Shown here one piece after another: positions 1 to 10,443 of a DNA stretch of 64,000 bases (position 1 is its first letter; each line of letters opens with the position of its first letter). The position numbers were made by a program, and so were the translations under genes. Origin of the DNA: Cordylochernes scorpioides (lineage: Eukaryota > Arthropoda > Arachnida > Pseudoscorpiones > Chernetidae). The stretch is from contig CP092877.1 of assembly GCA_030710605.1 (NCBI GenBank), positions 42,082,406 through 42,146,405 of the forward strand. The letters are read 5' to 3'. The notes under the pieces were generated by a model. The model had not been told where the DNA came from and ran no database searches. It saw nothing but the letters and a program-made list of their open reading frames with translations.

Positions 1-345
1 TCATTCGAGCGAGCTTGAGCAGTTTGTAGTCGATTATCTTCCAACCTTGCTTTTCGTTGTTGAACTGTCTCATTCGAGCGACCCTGAGCAGTTTGTATTC
101 GATTATCTTCCAACCTTGCTTATCGTTGTTGAACTGTCTCATTCGAGCGAGCTTGAGCAGTTTGTAGTCGATTATCTTCCAACCTTGCTTTTCGTTGTTG
201 AACTGTCTCATTCGAGCGACCCTGAGCAGTTTGTATTCGATTATCTTCCAACCTTGCATTTCGTTGTTGAACTGTCTCATTCGAGCGAGCTTGAACAGTT
301 TGTATTCGATAGGCTTCCAACCTTGCATCTCGTTGTTTAACTGAT
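1..345 (-). repeat. 69-bp in-frame coding repeat array
   Basis: Five units of 69 bp (23 codons) lie head to tail. Units alternate between two sequence types (GAGCTTGAGCAGTTTGTAGTC and GACCCTGAGCAGTTTGTATTC in plus-strand reading, 21 bases each here trimmed to the diagnostic differences GAGCTTG/TAGTC versus GACCCTG/TATTC), in the order A-B-A-B-C. This gives a 138-bp higher-order unit and suggests duplication of pairs. Confidence 0.85.
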
Positions 346-419
346 TCTGAAGCTCGTGATATCTTTTTCGATCGTCCTTGAGAGGTAGATCGACCAATCG
401 ATTTACGCTTGGGAGGCAT
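1..419 (-). pseudogene. Helitron Rep/helicase protein, N-terminal repeat region (partial)
   Basis: The frame opens at 419 with a basic MPPKRKS start, followed by arrays of a 23-residue unit of the form RSNETVQQRxARLEDNRxQTAQx. Such repeats lead many arthropod Helitron replication initiator-helicase proteins; their role is not known to me, though they look charged and helical. A TAA at 120-122 interrupts the frame where sister units have a lysine codon, and the frame then stays open to the window edge. The catalytic HUH and helicase domains would lie to the left. The second copy at 55350-55821 shares the repeats. Confidence 0.75.
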
Positions 420-620
420 AACTACCGATGATTATTTTGGTAAAAAAGAAATTAACCGTGGTGTGCAAACTTTATCAATAAGATAAAATAAAAATATTTT
501 ATTTTCAAGCTTCAGATAAAAACTATAAAATAAATCAAAAGTAATTTTCAAAACTAAAGAGGTGACTTGACATATTTCTGAAAACACACACACAGACAGA
601 TTCATTTTTATATATATAGA

Positions 621-837
621 TTAACAGTAATTAAACGTAACAGTAAGAAAATGTTGATATCAATATATTTTAATTTTTTCATATTTTAATATATGTAAAT
701 AGAGTCTCCTAAGAAAGACCACCTAAAAACATGACTCAACTTGTTTCTCCTGTAGGTGTCTCTCATTGAAGATTCTAATTGCTATTAAAGAATCTCTAAT
801 AGACCTTTAATAAGAGACTGCCTCTTGGAGAGACGGG
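621..837. other. Unassigned AT-rich spacer
   Basis: There is no gene here. The stretch holds short imperfect inverted segments (GTCTCCTAAG near 702 and CTTGGAGAGAC near 824) that could be the ends of a small MITE, but I cannot confirm termini or a target duplication. Confidence 0.35.
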
Positions 838-1713
838 TTAAGCTACGAAATGGGTTTTACCCGAGTAAAGGTTTGTTTAACGAACATTTGTTAAAACAAT
901 TCTCTATAAACTTATAAAAAAATAATAGATATATTTTGATAATTTGAAACTCGTAAATTTGAATCTCTCGATAAAGAGAACATTTTTTCCCGGTCCTCGT
1001 GTGCCGTGTCATCCTGAATTTTGTCTTTCCTAATTTTCTACATTACAAAATCATCGTTTTATCTAGTGAACATTTTTTCCCGGTTCCTTGAAAAATACTC
1101 GATAAGTTGAATAAAATCAATATTAATTGGTTCCCTCGGTAATTGGAAGTTAAAGGAATAGTACCTTTGCCTTGGAATTGTATCATTATTCTTGTCTCAA
1201 ATAAATTGCCGTGTCATCCTGAATTTTGTCTTTCCTAATTTTCTACATTACAAAATCATCGTTTTATCTAGTGAACATTTTTTCCCGGTCCCTTGAAAAA
1301 TACTCGATAAGTTGAATAAAATCAATATTAATCGGTTCCCTCGGTAATTGGAAGTTAAAGGAATAGAGAGAGTATCTTCACCTTGAATTGTATCATTATT
1401 TTTGTCTTAAATAAATTGCTGTGTCATCCTGAGATAATCTTACTTTTGATAAATAATCTTTAAGATAATAAACTTAGTGATAATAAAACTTATAGATAAA
1501 AAACTTGCTATCATCGTCGCAATGGTGGCGCTGCTTACGAGTTAAATCTACAAATCTGCAATAACTCTAAGGATATTCAAGAAATTATTTTTTCAGAAAC
1601 CTTCCCAGTACTATAATAAATAATTTCCCAATGTTTCATGTTGTTCCAATGAGTGGTTTGGTCAGGCATAAAGGACAGACACACACACATACATTCATTT
1701 TTATATATATAGA
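838..1713 (-). mobile_element. Non-autonomous Helitron (family 1)
   Basis: The 5' end at 1713 is the TCTATATATATAAAAATGAA terminus (minus strand). The 3' part at 838-900 matches the family (GGGTTTTACCCGAGTAAAGG, then CGAACATTTGTTAAAACAAT), but the terminal hairpin and CTAG are decayed. There is no protein. The element abuts the hammerhead-bearing repeat directly. It carries the internal duplication listed next. Confidence 0.75.
1003..1422. repeat. Tandem internal duplication in Helitron (about 205-215 bp x2)
   Basis: The segment beginning GCCGTGTCATCCTGAATTTT recurs at 1003 and 1208, with the same order of sub-blocks (CCCGGTxCCTTGAAAAATAC, TTGGTTCCCTCGGTAATTGG). Single copies of this block are found in the other family-1 Helitrons, so this copy was lengthened by tandem duplication. 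Confidence 0.85.
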
Positions 1714-1771
1714 TGTGATGATTTTTCAGGATGCTTTAATGACCAATTTTTTTTTTTGGTCGTTGAGGTAC

Positions 1772-1825
1772 AGCTTGCACCACGCTGATGAGGGCCAACA
1801 GCCCGAAACGCGTCCGTGGTTAGCT
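1772..1825 (+). ncRNA. Type I hammerhead ribozyme (intact core)
   Basis: Core CTGATGA is at 1785-1791 and GAAA at 1805-1808. Stem II is GGGC/GCCC around loop CAACA. Stem I is ACCACG (1779-1784) with CGTGGT (1815-1820), then a TGC/T internal loop and a further AGCT/AGCT helix. Stem III within one unit is only two pairs, but ACGCGT is palindromic and would form a six-pair helix between two copies. Predicted cleavage follows C1814 in the GTC triplet. All core residues are present. Confidence 0.8.
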
Positions 1826-2114
1826 TTTCTTGATTAATCAAGAATGGGTATTTGGCCAATTCTGGAATAATTAAAAATCAACGAGAATAGTTTATATTTA
1901 TTCCGATAGATGGCGTAAGCCATTAGCAACTTTCAGTTGCACGATAAGGAGATGCCTTTCTCTTAATTTATGCACCTTATCCCAGTAAAATATTACATTT
2001 GTACTATTTTTCCACATTGTGTAGCTTTCTCACGCAATTCTGGCCTTAACTACCCGTTTCATGATTTTTCAGGAAGCCTTAATGACCAATTTTTTTTTTT
2101 GCTCGTTGAAGTAC

Positions 2115-2168
2115 AGCTTGCACCACCCTTATGAGGGCCAACAGCCCGAAACGCGTCCGTGGTTAGCT
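2115..2168 (+). ncRNA. Hammerhead ribozyme, degenerate copy
   Basis: This has the same architecture as the copy 343 bp upstream. The core reads CTTATGA instead of CTGATGA at 2128-2134, replacing the essential G5, and the last stem I pair is lost. Stem II, GAAA (2148-2151) and the palindromic ACGCGT remain. It is probably catalytically dead. Confidence 0.75.
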
Positions 2169-2362
2169 TTTCTTGATTAAACAAGAATGGGTATTTGGCC
2201 AATTCTGGAATAATTAAAAATCAACGAGAATAGTTGATATTTATTCCGATAGATGGCGCAAGCCATTAGCAACTCTCAGTTGCACGATAAGGAGATGCCT
2301 TTTTCTTAATTTATTTACCTTATCTTAGAAAATTTTACATTTATACTATTTTTTCATATATA

Positions 2363-2545
2363 TGGTAATTTAAGCCAACAACCCCATATTGTATATAACT
2401 TATAACAAGATTTTCATGTATAATAGAAACACATCTGTAAATGATTATACGCATGATTGACATGTGTCATTACATCATCATATGTAATGTAATTTGTACA
2501 AACTGAGGATAAATAAATAAAAATGTAATGGATTAAGAGTTAAGC
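2363..2545 (+). repeat. Inverted fragment of the gypsy-1 LTR (5' end)
   Basis: Reading forward from TGGTAATTTAAGCCAACAAC, this matches the start of the gypsy-1 LTR, which elsewhere lies on the minus strand (reverse complement of about 3425-3601 and 10255-10433). It is more diverged than the two gypsy-1 LTRs are from each other, so it derives from an older insertion of the same family in the opposite direction. Confidence 0.75.
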
Positions 2546-2860
2546 TGTTTTGCCAATAGATTTGGCCCAGCCACATTGCCAGCAAAACACCTCTTTGGTA
2601 GATTGTGAAGATTCCATTGGATCCCGTGTGGATCTCATGGAATAAAGTCCGCCCTAGACTGACGAGGGCCATTAGCCCGAAACCATGGTCTCTAGGTGGA
2701 CGCTTATCAGTGTGCCAAAGTTGGTGTTGTGGCTTTGTCACCGACCCAATGCCGCTAGTTGCGGCGACGGTCAATAGATGGCGTCAGTTTCTGAAGTTTA
2801 TTTTGACGGGAGAGGAGACCATTGCTTCCATGGATTAATTTCTTCCCGGCAAATTTTCCA

Positions 2861-2862
<2 letters not shown>
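2546..2862 (+). mobile_element. Second hammerhead-bearing repeat, single unit
   Basis: A unit of about 315 bp lies between the LTR fragment and a (TA)n tract. It shares the hammerhead plus a downstream GATGGCG block with the 1714-2352 dimer, but is otherwise divergent, so it is a different subfamily. No protein is encoded. Confidence 0.5.
2647..2701 (+). ncRNA. Type I hammerhead ribozyme (intact core)
   Basis: Core CTGACGA is at 2659-2665 and GAAA at 2679-2682. Stem II is GGGC/GCCC with loop CATTA. Stem I is CCTAGA (2653-2658) with TCTAGG (2691-2696), then a GC/T internal loop and GTCC/GGAC. Stem III is ACC/GGT closed by AT, and ACCATGGT is a perfect palindrome that would give eight pairs in a dimer. 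Predicted cleavage follows C2690. Covariation of stems I and III with the 1772 copy (different bases, same pairing) supports real structure. Confidence 0.85.

Positions 2863-2900
<38 letters not shown>
2863..2900. repeat. (TA)n microsatellite
   Basis: About 18 TA units lie directly against the gypsy-1 3' LTR. This tract makes the target-site duplication of gypsy-1 unreadable. Confidence 0.9.
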
Positions 2901-2902
<2 letters not shown>

Positions 2903-3601
2903 GTAACCGAGGGTCAAACCTGTAGTAACCGAGATGAACAGTCAGGGCGTGGAGAGTTTTCCAGTACCTCTCTACACCTTGAAGGACCTTTAACAGTTCT
3001 CACAGAGTACAGGCAGTCGTGGTCGAGGCAGAGTGGAAAGCTTGGGAATGTCCACACACAAAAAACGAAGAGACACAGTTGTAGTAGGAAAGTTCCGTGA
3101 ACAGATAAGAGACGAGCTAAGAGCAAGATGGAGTTAGAAGAATCTTACTGTTTTACATGGTCGATGAGGTGGACCTGGCTACAAACAACAAGGGCTCACG
3201 CCGACGGTGAAGTGACTGTCTCAGTAGGGCTAAACCCGAGGTTTTTATATACCATTCCCGAGGAGGGAGGGAGACATGTGAGAATTTGAACTTTGAACGT
3301 CTGCGGCATTCTGCACCCTTTGACCTTGATGGTAACGACTTGCCAAATTCTCTTTAGGGTTGTTGGATTTCTCTATCGATTTTAGATGTTTTTGAACTTC
3401 TCAATCCTGATTTAACTCAGCTCTTAATCTATTGCATAGTTTTATTTATTTATCCTCAGTTTGTACAAAGTACATTACATATGGTGATGCAAAGACACAT
3501 GTCAATCATGCGTATAATTATTTATAGATGTGTTTCTATATACAACATGACAATCTTGTTATAAGTAGTATACAATATAGGGTTGTTGGCTTAAATTACC
3601 A
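2901..3601 (-). repeat. Gypsy-1 3' LTR
   Basis: 701 bp, about the same length as 9735-10433 and clearly alignable along its whole length, with scattered substitutions, unlike the near-identical LTRs of gypsy-4 and gypsy-5. Confidence 0.85.
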
Positions 3602-5400
3602 TAGATGATCCCCGGGAGTGAAAGGGTTTTCTAGGTTTAAACGGGTAAAGCCTCTCTAACACAGGTAAGTAATTAAAATTTATTTTAATTAATTTAAACT
3701 GTTAGGGTTAAAAAGGGTTATAACAAGATGTTTTGTTTGGATATATCTGAAAATTATAAAAATAAAACTTATGTTTAATTTAAAAGTTATGATATTCATT
3801 TTAAAAGAGAAATTTAGATAAAACCTTTGTTTGATAAAAAATAATGATGATAAAAATAAATTGATGTTCTAAGGGATTGTTAGCGGGCGTTGGAAAGGGT
3901 TAGGGGTTAAAGAATATGCAATTGTAAGTATTACTCATGCAATCAAATACTTAGATCCAGGTGCAAAGCGAGGATATAAACTCGATCGTCTTCCTAGGCA
4001 ATGTTTCACCTGTGATCCTGTATAAGGTTACAGTGCTTTGTCACAATTGTAGGGTTATTTGGTTGAAAAGTTGTTGAAGAAAAAGTTGTTCATTAATATG
4101 ATTGAAAGGGGTGAAATGGAGAACCATGCTATAAGTAGAATTGTTGTATCGACAGTAGGTGATCTGACTTGACTTAAAATCAAAGGTTGATTGTGGTCCG
4201 CTAGAGCTAAAAAATTGTTAGTTGTGAACGCTTTGTGCATGCGTTGGTGATTTTGCTCTGCGGATGATTCAAATAAACTTTTGAAACGTGTTCAAGCCAG
4301 TAGTTGGGATTTTTAAATCTGGGGAACTATGTTCAATGAGTTTGTTGAAATTACGAAATCAAAAAATTGTCAAGCAGTACTGTCGTCTTTCTACGTTGAT
4401 GTGAAGCAATGACTGAGAAGATAGTAGTGTAAAGTACACTGAAGTGGTTAGAGAAATAGATTGTTGTATGCCCGAAAGTTAATGATAACATAGTCATTTT
4501 ATATAAAGGTATAAAACAAATATAAAATGAATAAAAATATAGCAATATCATTGTGGTTGAATAATGTTTAAGTGAACAAAATCAAGCATGTATTATATAA
4601 TATTAATAATAAGGAAAATTAGAGTGATTTTTGAAAAGAAATAAATCTTTTGTAATACTAAAATGATATTATGGAAAATAAGTGTAAAAATTGATTTTTA
4701 AAAATAATGTTGGATTAGAAACTTGTGATTATATAAAAGAAAGGTAAAAAATAAAATATAAAATATTTTATACAAAAAAAAAACAGAATATAATTAAAGA
4801 TTATTACAATGAGTAGATGAGGGTTTAGTATTTCTTGTTTCATGTAGTAAAATGTGTGAAATAAAAGAATCTATAGGACACGGCCTTAATTTATTGGAGG
4901 CGAGTAAGGGGGAGGGTGGCAATGGATTTAAGTGACGCGGCATGGGGTCGAGTTGTTTAGTCTATAATTTCGGTATTTTCATGACTCTCTGGCTGGGAAT
5001 TTGTGAAATTCTCGAGGAAATATAAATGGCTGATGTGAAACACATGTTACACATGGCGGTCATTCCAATAGCGGATATTTAGTTGACAGCTTTGTGGGCG
5101 GGAGAGAGGACGTTGTATATACATGAAACGGGGTCGACTAAAGGGCAATTGCCGCTGTTTATCGTCGGGGATTATATTACTGGGGTCTTGTCTACAGCGC
5201 ACTGGCTTTATATTCTTTCTCTCCAAGTTTGGATCTGGTGGGTTCAAAGAAATCTTTATATTGTGTGAAATAGAGTAAGTAATACAGATCCAAATGGGTT
5301 GGTGTAATGTAGATAGAATAGGATTTTGAATTTAACGGAAATTTTTCTGGTCGCTACTTGAGGTTTGTTTTAAAACGATCGATGTTAAATAAATATGGAT
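3602..5400 (-). other. Gypsy-1 3' internal noncoding region
   Basis: About 1.8 kb between the end of integrase and the 3' LTR. No reading frame with recognisable content is present, and no envelope-like gene could be supported. I do not see a clean polypurine tract next to the LTR. Confidence 0.5.
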
Positions 5401-8400
5401 TTATATATATAAATGTAGAAATGGCTGGGAAGTTTGAGGCGGTATAATTCGGAATTGTTGCGTCTCGGAAATATCTGGAGTCAAATGTTTGAATTCACTG
5501 AGATATACATCTTGAGACGTTCGCTGTGGGTTTTGAATAAATCGGATTTGTGGAGGTGTAATGTACAAAACATTCTCTGTGTAATATTTTAATTTATTGA
5601 CATGTATGGTGTCACTGTCTCTATTGAGAGGTTGATTGGGGCGAACTATTCGAACGACGTTGGGTGAGATTATTTCAATTATTGTGTATGGTCCAGTATA
5701 ATATGGTGCTAATTTACCTGTGTCGGGATGTCTATAATTTTTGACCAAAACAAGATCATTCACTTCGAAATGTGGTGTTCTGTGCTACTTATCAAATGTT
5801 TCTTTATCTTTTTTATGCTTATTTTGGGTAGAAGAGCGTGCTATCTCTCTATCTCTAGTTATTTCGTGGTATGGATTAAGATAAGTTATTAGATCAGGGG
5901 GGATAACATTGAACATTAAGTAGGTGGGTGGAAAACTTGTGACAGAATGGGGCGTGTGATTATACGTCTGAGTGACGCGTTTAACTAGTTGATTCCAGGA
6001 AACTTTCGGATTTTCTAGATAAGCTAGTCTGAGTTTGCCTGTAATGGTGGCATTTAAGCGTTCTATTAAATCGTTTGCTTGTGGGTTATTGCTGGTGGTG
6101 AGTAGGGTTGTATAACATGTGTTATTAGAAATTTACGGAATTTTTCTGAGGTAAAAGCGGGCGCTCTTTAAGATAACAGATGTTTTGGAAATCCTTGTTG
6201 TAGTACAGTCTTGAGGGTTTGAATGTACGTTAGGGTACTGGTGGACTTCGATGGAAAGGTCCAAGCATATCGCGTTAAATGATCCACTATTACGTGTAGA
6301 TATGTCTTGGAGTGCCCATATTTCGAAAATCCAGCTATGGTATCTATAGAGATTAAGTCGAATGGTTGTTGAGGTGGTGGAATTTGTCCGAGGGCACCAT
6401 AGGGTTTACCTTTGGGTCTTTTAATGATTTGGCATGTGTGACACGACCTGACAAATTTTTCTCTAGATTTAGATATACCTTTCCAGTAGTACTGGGTAGT
6501 AATTATGCGGGTCATCTGAGAGATGCCTAGGTGTTTATTATCTTGGTGAACTTTGTTCATTAGGGTATGTTTCAGGGATTCGGGAATTATTATTTTAGTT
6601 ACACCTTTTCGGGTAATGGTATGTAAGCCGTTTGTATCAATGTTGAAGGGGGATGTTGTTGGTTGATGCTGCTTTATAATATCAGCACTGATAAATCCTA
6701 CAAAGGGGTTTCGTGACAGTAAATCTTCCTCGTACTGTTGGCTGCCTTTGAGGTAGTGGATTTCATAATTATAGGTAGATAGTCTCAGGCTCCATCTAAA
6801 GAGTCGGCCTGAAGGATGTTTTATAGTTTTAAGCCATTTTAAAGCTTGGTGATCTGTGTATATAGTGAATTTTATACCGGTGAGGTATATTCGGAATTTG
6901 TCTACACTTTCGACGATGGCGAGGCACTCGAGTTCAGAAACGGTGTAGTTTCTGTGCTCTAAGGGCGCGGCTGAAACATTGTACAGGATGTACTTGTCCG
7001 TCTGGATGTACCTGTTTGAGTATGCCGGCGATCCCTTGGGTGGATGCGTCGCAATAAAGGCGGCATGGTAAACCGACTTGATACAAGTGTAGTACTGGTT
7101 TACTGGCTAAACTCTCTTTGAGAGTGGTGAAAGCTTGTTGACAGTCTGAGTCCCAAATCCATTTTACATCCTTTTTAAGTAGTTTATTCAAAGGTTCTCG
7201 TAAGCGGGCATAATCTGCTATAAACTTATTATAAACGTTCACTGCTCCTAAAATGATTGTAGTGTTTTTTGATTGGTAGGTGGTTTGATGGCATTTATGG
7301 TATCAAGGTTGCGTGTCTGTGGCGCATAAGTACCTGCGGTAACAGTGTATCCTATGAAATCTATATTTGTTTTAAAAATGAACATTTATTATAATTGATT
7401 TTGATGTTTTCGTGTTGACACACCGTTAGAAATTGTTGTAGGTGTTGTAGATGATCCTCTAAGGTGTCAGAAAAAATAATGAAATCGTCGAAGTAATGGG
7501 TAACAAAATTTATTTATATTTTTGCATGACCTGGTTTATGGCACGATGGTATATATGTGGCGAATTTTTAAATCCGTACGGAAGTCTACAAAATTCGTAC
7601 TGACTATATAACGTCACGAAAGCTAGTAGATTACGTGAGTTATGTTCAATTTCCACTTGCCAATATGCGGATGCTATATCTACAGAAGAGTAGTATTTGA
7701 CTTTCGACAATTTATCAAGAATATTTTCTATTAAAGGTAAAGGATGTACGTCTGGAGCGATGATGTCATTGAGTTTTCTGTAATCAATACAGAAACGTTT
7801 CGTTTTGTCACTTTTCGTAACGAGAGTTATTGGACTGGCATAAGGTGATACTGATGGGGCAATGATTCCATGTTGGAGCATTTGCTCTATTTGGGTTTGT
7901 ATTTCTTGTTGGTCGTGTAGTGGCACTATATATGGGCGTAATGCTATTATTTTATCTGTGGTGGTATTGATTTTTATCGGTGGTATGTTCAATTGGGCAC
8001 ATTGTATTTGTTAGTAGAGAACACATGCGATAATTCATATAGAATTCGGTGAAGTTTGTGTGGACAATGTTCTAACTGAGTTGCCGCATTAGAAGGTATA
8101 GATAATTCAATATCATGGGCAGGAGATATAGGGGGTGCTACAACAGTGGGGGAAAATATTGGGGCAGGATCCGCCACATGTAAACAAGACTGGTTGGAGG
8201 GGAGGGTGGTAAAAATAGCTGTTTCCCTCGGTTGATTGGGACATAAATCCTGTTTGCGCTTGGTGAACTTATAGACATTTGTTGGGAGAGCATCATTCTT
8301 CATATAAATTTGGAGATTATTAAAATCTATAATTAATTTAATTATTTTAAGGGTATTAATAAATAAAATACCAAAAGGTAGTGAAGCTTCTACTATAAAA

Positions 8401-8640
8401 AAAATAGTTTTTGGGTGAGGTTACCGATTTTAAGTTTTAAAAAAATATATCCAAGGGTATTTACATTGTGGGCTATTGCGTTTATAGCTAAACTGCACTG
8501 ATGGATAATAATTTTATATGGTAATCTATTTTCTATGGTTCTTAAAATATCCAAGTTAAGTATGTTAAAAGATGCTCCCGTGTCTATTAAAAAGGGAAAA
8601 TTACATTTGGTGACAGTTCAGTCCATATTATTAGCTGTTC
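5401..8640 (-). pseudogene. pol: Gypsy-1 pol (protease, RT, RNase H, integrase)
   Basis: Protease carries DTGAS at 8570-8584. RT fragments at 7510-7992 contain CIDYRKLN and LPYGFKNSP, and a YFDDF active-site box follows in another frame near 7485. The RNase H region (6934-7242 and the next frame) has YCDAST and TDHQALKWL. Integrase at 6168-6560 has the HHCC zinc module and the first catalytic aspartate (ISIDTI). The C-terminal GPY-type module is at 5401-5763. The protein is spread over at least five frames. The conserved order shows a normal gypsy polyprotein that has decayed. Confidence 0.85.
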
Positions 8641-9637
8641 AACGAAAAAAGGTTGCAGGTTTTCCTACCGTTGAGTTGCTCGAGGGGCTTGTAGAGTCGT
8701 CTTGGCTTGCTGCTTGGACTTGGGGAACATGGCTCGGAGATTGGACCTTGGGCCGGGTGTGGGTACCACGTTTTGGTACAGTGGTTGTGCGTGGTCTGGC
8801 GCTGTATACTGGGCGTGTTAGACTCTTCGTGAACCGTTGTTCACACTGGTAGTGCCAGTGCATAGCATTGCAATACTTGCAAGGCGAGGGTGGAGGTGTA
8901 ACTTGGTACGTTACACGTGATGACCGCTGGTTGTTGTACCGCGGTGGTGGGTTGTGGTAGGTTGGATATGGGGCCTTGTCTACTTGGCGCTGGTACGCTG
9001 CACTGGTGGCACACTGAGTTCCTCTTATTCTTGACACTAGGTCGAACCATTCTTTAATGGTGTTTGGTTGTACCGTTGCGATTAATCGCTGGTCTGCGAC
9101 GGGTAGTCCGTAGGTCAGAGACTCTATTAATATGTCGGCGGGTAGGTTGAGTTTCATGCCCATAACCGTTTTGTTTTGGTAGTAGTCTTCTAGGGGCATT
9201 TAGGGTGTCAATTTGATGGCCAAAAAGCGTGCAAACGACGCTTCTGTCGTTGCTGCGAATAAGTCTATCTGTGTCTGGCGGGCATCATTATAAAATAACC
9301 TATCTAACCGTAGGCTTTGGAAATATTGGAGTGGCTTACCTTGCAGGTAGCAGGGTAACTTGCGTAGGCGGTCCGTGTAGGTCAGCTCCGCTCGGTCTGC
9401 TTGGGCGTCGAATTTGTCGAAAAAGCTCTGGGCTTCAAAGGTACCATCGTATGGACTCACGTCTATCTCCCTCGGAGATCGGGCGACCAGCAGCTTACTC
9501 AGGGCATCGGCGATCTGTGTCAGCGGGTTTGTGGAGGTACCTTGGGGCGGCGACGTTTTCTCCTCTTCAAATGTTGTCTCTTGTTTGGGGACAGATGGCT
9601 CGGTCGTATCGTTGGATTGGTTGGTTTGTTCTTCCAT
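8639..9637 (-). pseudogene. gag: Gypsy-1 gag
   Basis: The probable start is the MEEQTNQ methionine at 9637; the longer frame runs back to 9751, into the LTR, and is less likely. The capsid-like part is followed at 9200-9202 by an in-frame TAA, after which the same frame continues to 8639. A CCHC zinc knuckle (CKYCNAMHWHYQC) sits in the second half, and the tail is basic and Pro/Ser-rich. This is a normal gag layout with one nonsense change. Confidence 0.8.
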
Positions 9638-9734
9638 CTTTGCTCTTTCTCTCTTTTCTATCTGGACAGTCTTCTTACCTTCTTCGTTGTGGTGTCCTTC
9701 GTTTTGGTTATCCTGTCGGCTCTCGCTATAGCTG

Positions 9735-10433
9735 TGGTAACCGAGGGTCAAACCAGTAGTAACCGAGAGGGACAGTCAGGGCGTGGAGAGTTTTCCAGTA
9801 CCTCTCTGCACCTTGGAGGACCTTTAACAGTTCTCACAGAGTACAGGCAGTCGTGGTCGAGGCAGAGTGGAAAGCTTGGGGATGTCCACACACACAAAAC
9901 GAAGAGACACAGTTGTAGTAGGAAAGTTCCGTGAACAGATAAGAGCCGAGCTAAGAGCAAGATGGAGAAAGAAGGTTTCTTACTGTTTTACATGATAGAT
10001 AATGTGGACCTGGCTGCAACCAACAAGGGTTCACGCCGACGGTGAAGTGACTCTATCTAAGTAGGGCTAAAACCGAGGTTTTTTATATACCATTTCCGAG
10101 GAGGGGGGGGGGGGAGACTTGGACTTTGAACGTCTGCGGCAATCTGCACCCTTTGACCTTAATGACAACGGGCTACCACATTCCTTTTTAAGGTTGTCGG
10201 ATTTCTCTCTCGATTTTAGACGTTTTGAACTTCTCAATCTTGCTTTAACTCAGCTCTTAATCTATTACATAGTTCTATTTATTTATCCTCAGTTTGTAAA
10301 AGTACATTACATATGGTGATGCAATGACACATGTCAATCATGCGTATAATTATTTATAGATGTGTTTCTATATACAACATGACAATCTTGTTATAAGTAG
10401 TATTCAATATAGGGTTGTTGGCTTAAATTACCA
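9735..10433 (-). repeat. Gypsy-1 5' LTR
   Basis: 699 bp, homologous to 2901-3601. A run of nine or more G near 10105-10114 differs from the 3' LTR. It abuts an A/T tract and then a Helitron 3' end. Confidence 0.85.
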
Positions 10434-10443
10434 TATATATATA

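Larger units (their letters stand above)
1..620 (-). mobile_element. Autonomous Helitron, 5' end only (continues left of window)
   Basis: On the minus strand the element starts at 620 with TCTATATATATAAAAATGAA, the same 5' terminus seen on the short Helitrons here, and reads leftward out of the window. About 200 bases of leader separate the terminus from the start codon at 419. The short copies (for example 56303-56802) show the same TC start and a CTAG end, which is the Helitron rule. Only the N-terminus of the Rep/helicase protein lies inside the window, so completeness cannot be judged. Confidence 0.8.
1714..2352 (+). mobile_element. Retrozyme-like tandem dimer carrying hammerhead ribozymes
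   Basis: Two units with a spacing of 343 bp start at about 1714 and 2057. The second is cut off near 2352, where an LTR fragment begins. Each unit has a T-rich segment, a hammerhead motif, then a conserved block around GATGGCG and TTGCACGATAAGGAGATGCC. No open reading frame is convincing. Animal retrozymes, and the hammerheads of Penelope-like elements, are known as tandem copies of a few hundred bases with one type I hammerhead per unit, and this matches that layout. The flanking Helitron and LTR fragment hide any target duplication. Confidence 0.65.
2901..10433 (-). mobile_element. Gypsy-1 LTR retrotransposon, decayed
   Basis: Two LTRs of about 700 bp (2901-3601 and 9735-10433) enclose gag, protease, reverse transcriptase, RNase H and integrase remnants in the expected order on the minus strand. 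The LTRs end TGG...CCA with a TGGTAA/TTACCA inverted repeat. The sequence just inside the 5' LTR (9710-9730) contains AGCGAGAGCCGACAGGAT, which resembles a serine-tRNA primer site and is shared in part with gypsy-2 and gypsy-5. Several frameshifts and stops show it is inactive. Its protein fragments are most like gypsy-2. Confidence 0.85.

Noticed and set aside
2822-3126. Frames across the (TA)n tract and the LTR
   Set aside because: Tyr-Ile repeats come from the microsatellite; the rest is LTR, also present at 9735-9960.
9229-9934. Plus-strand frames of 105-177 residues opposite gypsy-1 gag
   Set aside because: Antisense shadows of gag and the LTR; the minus strand carries the zinc knuckle and capsid-like sequence.
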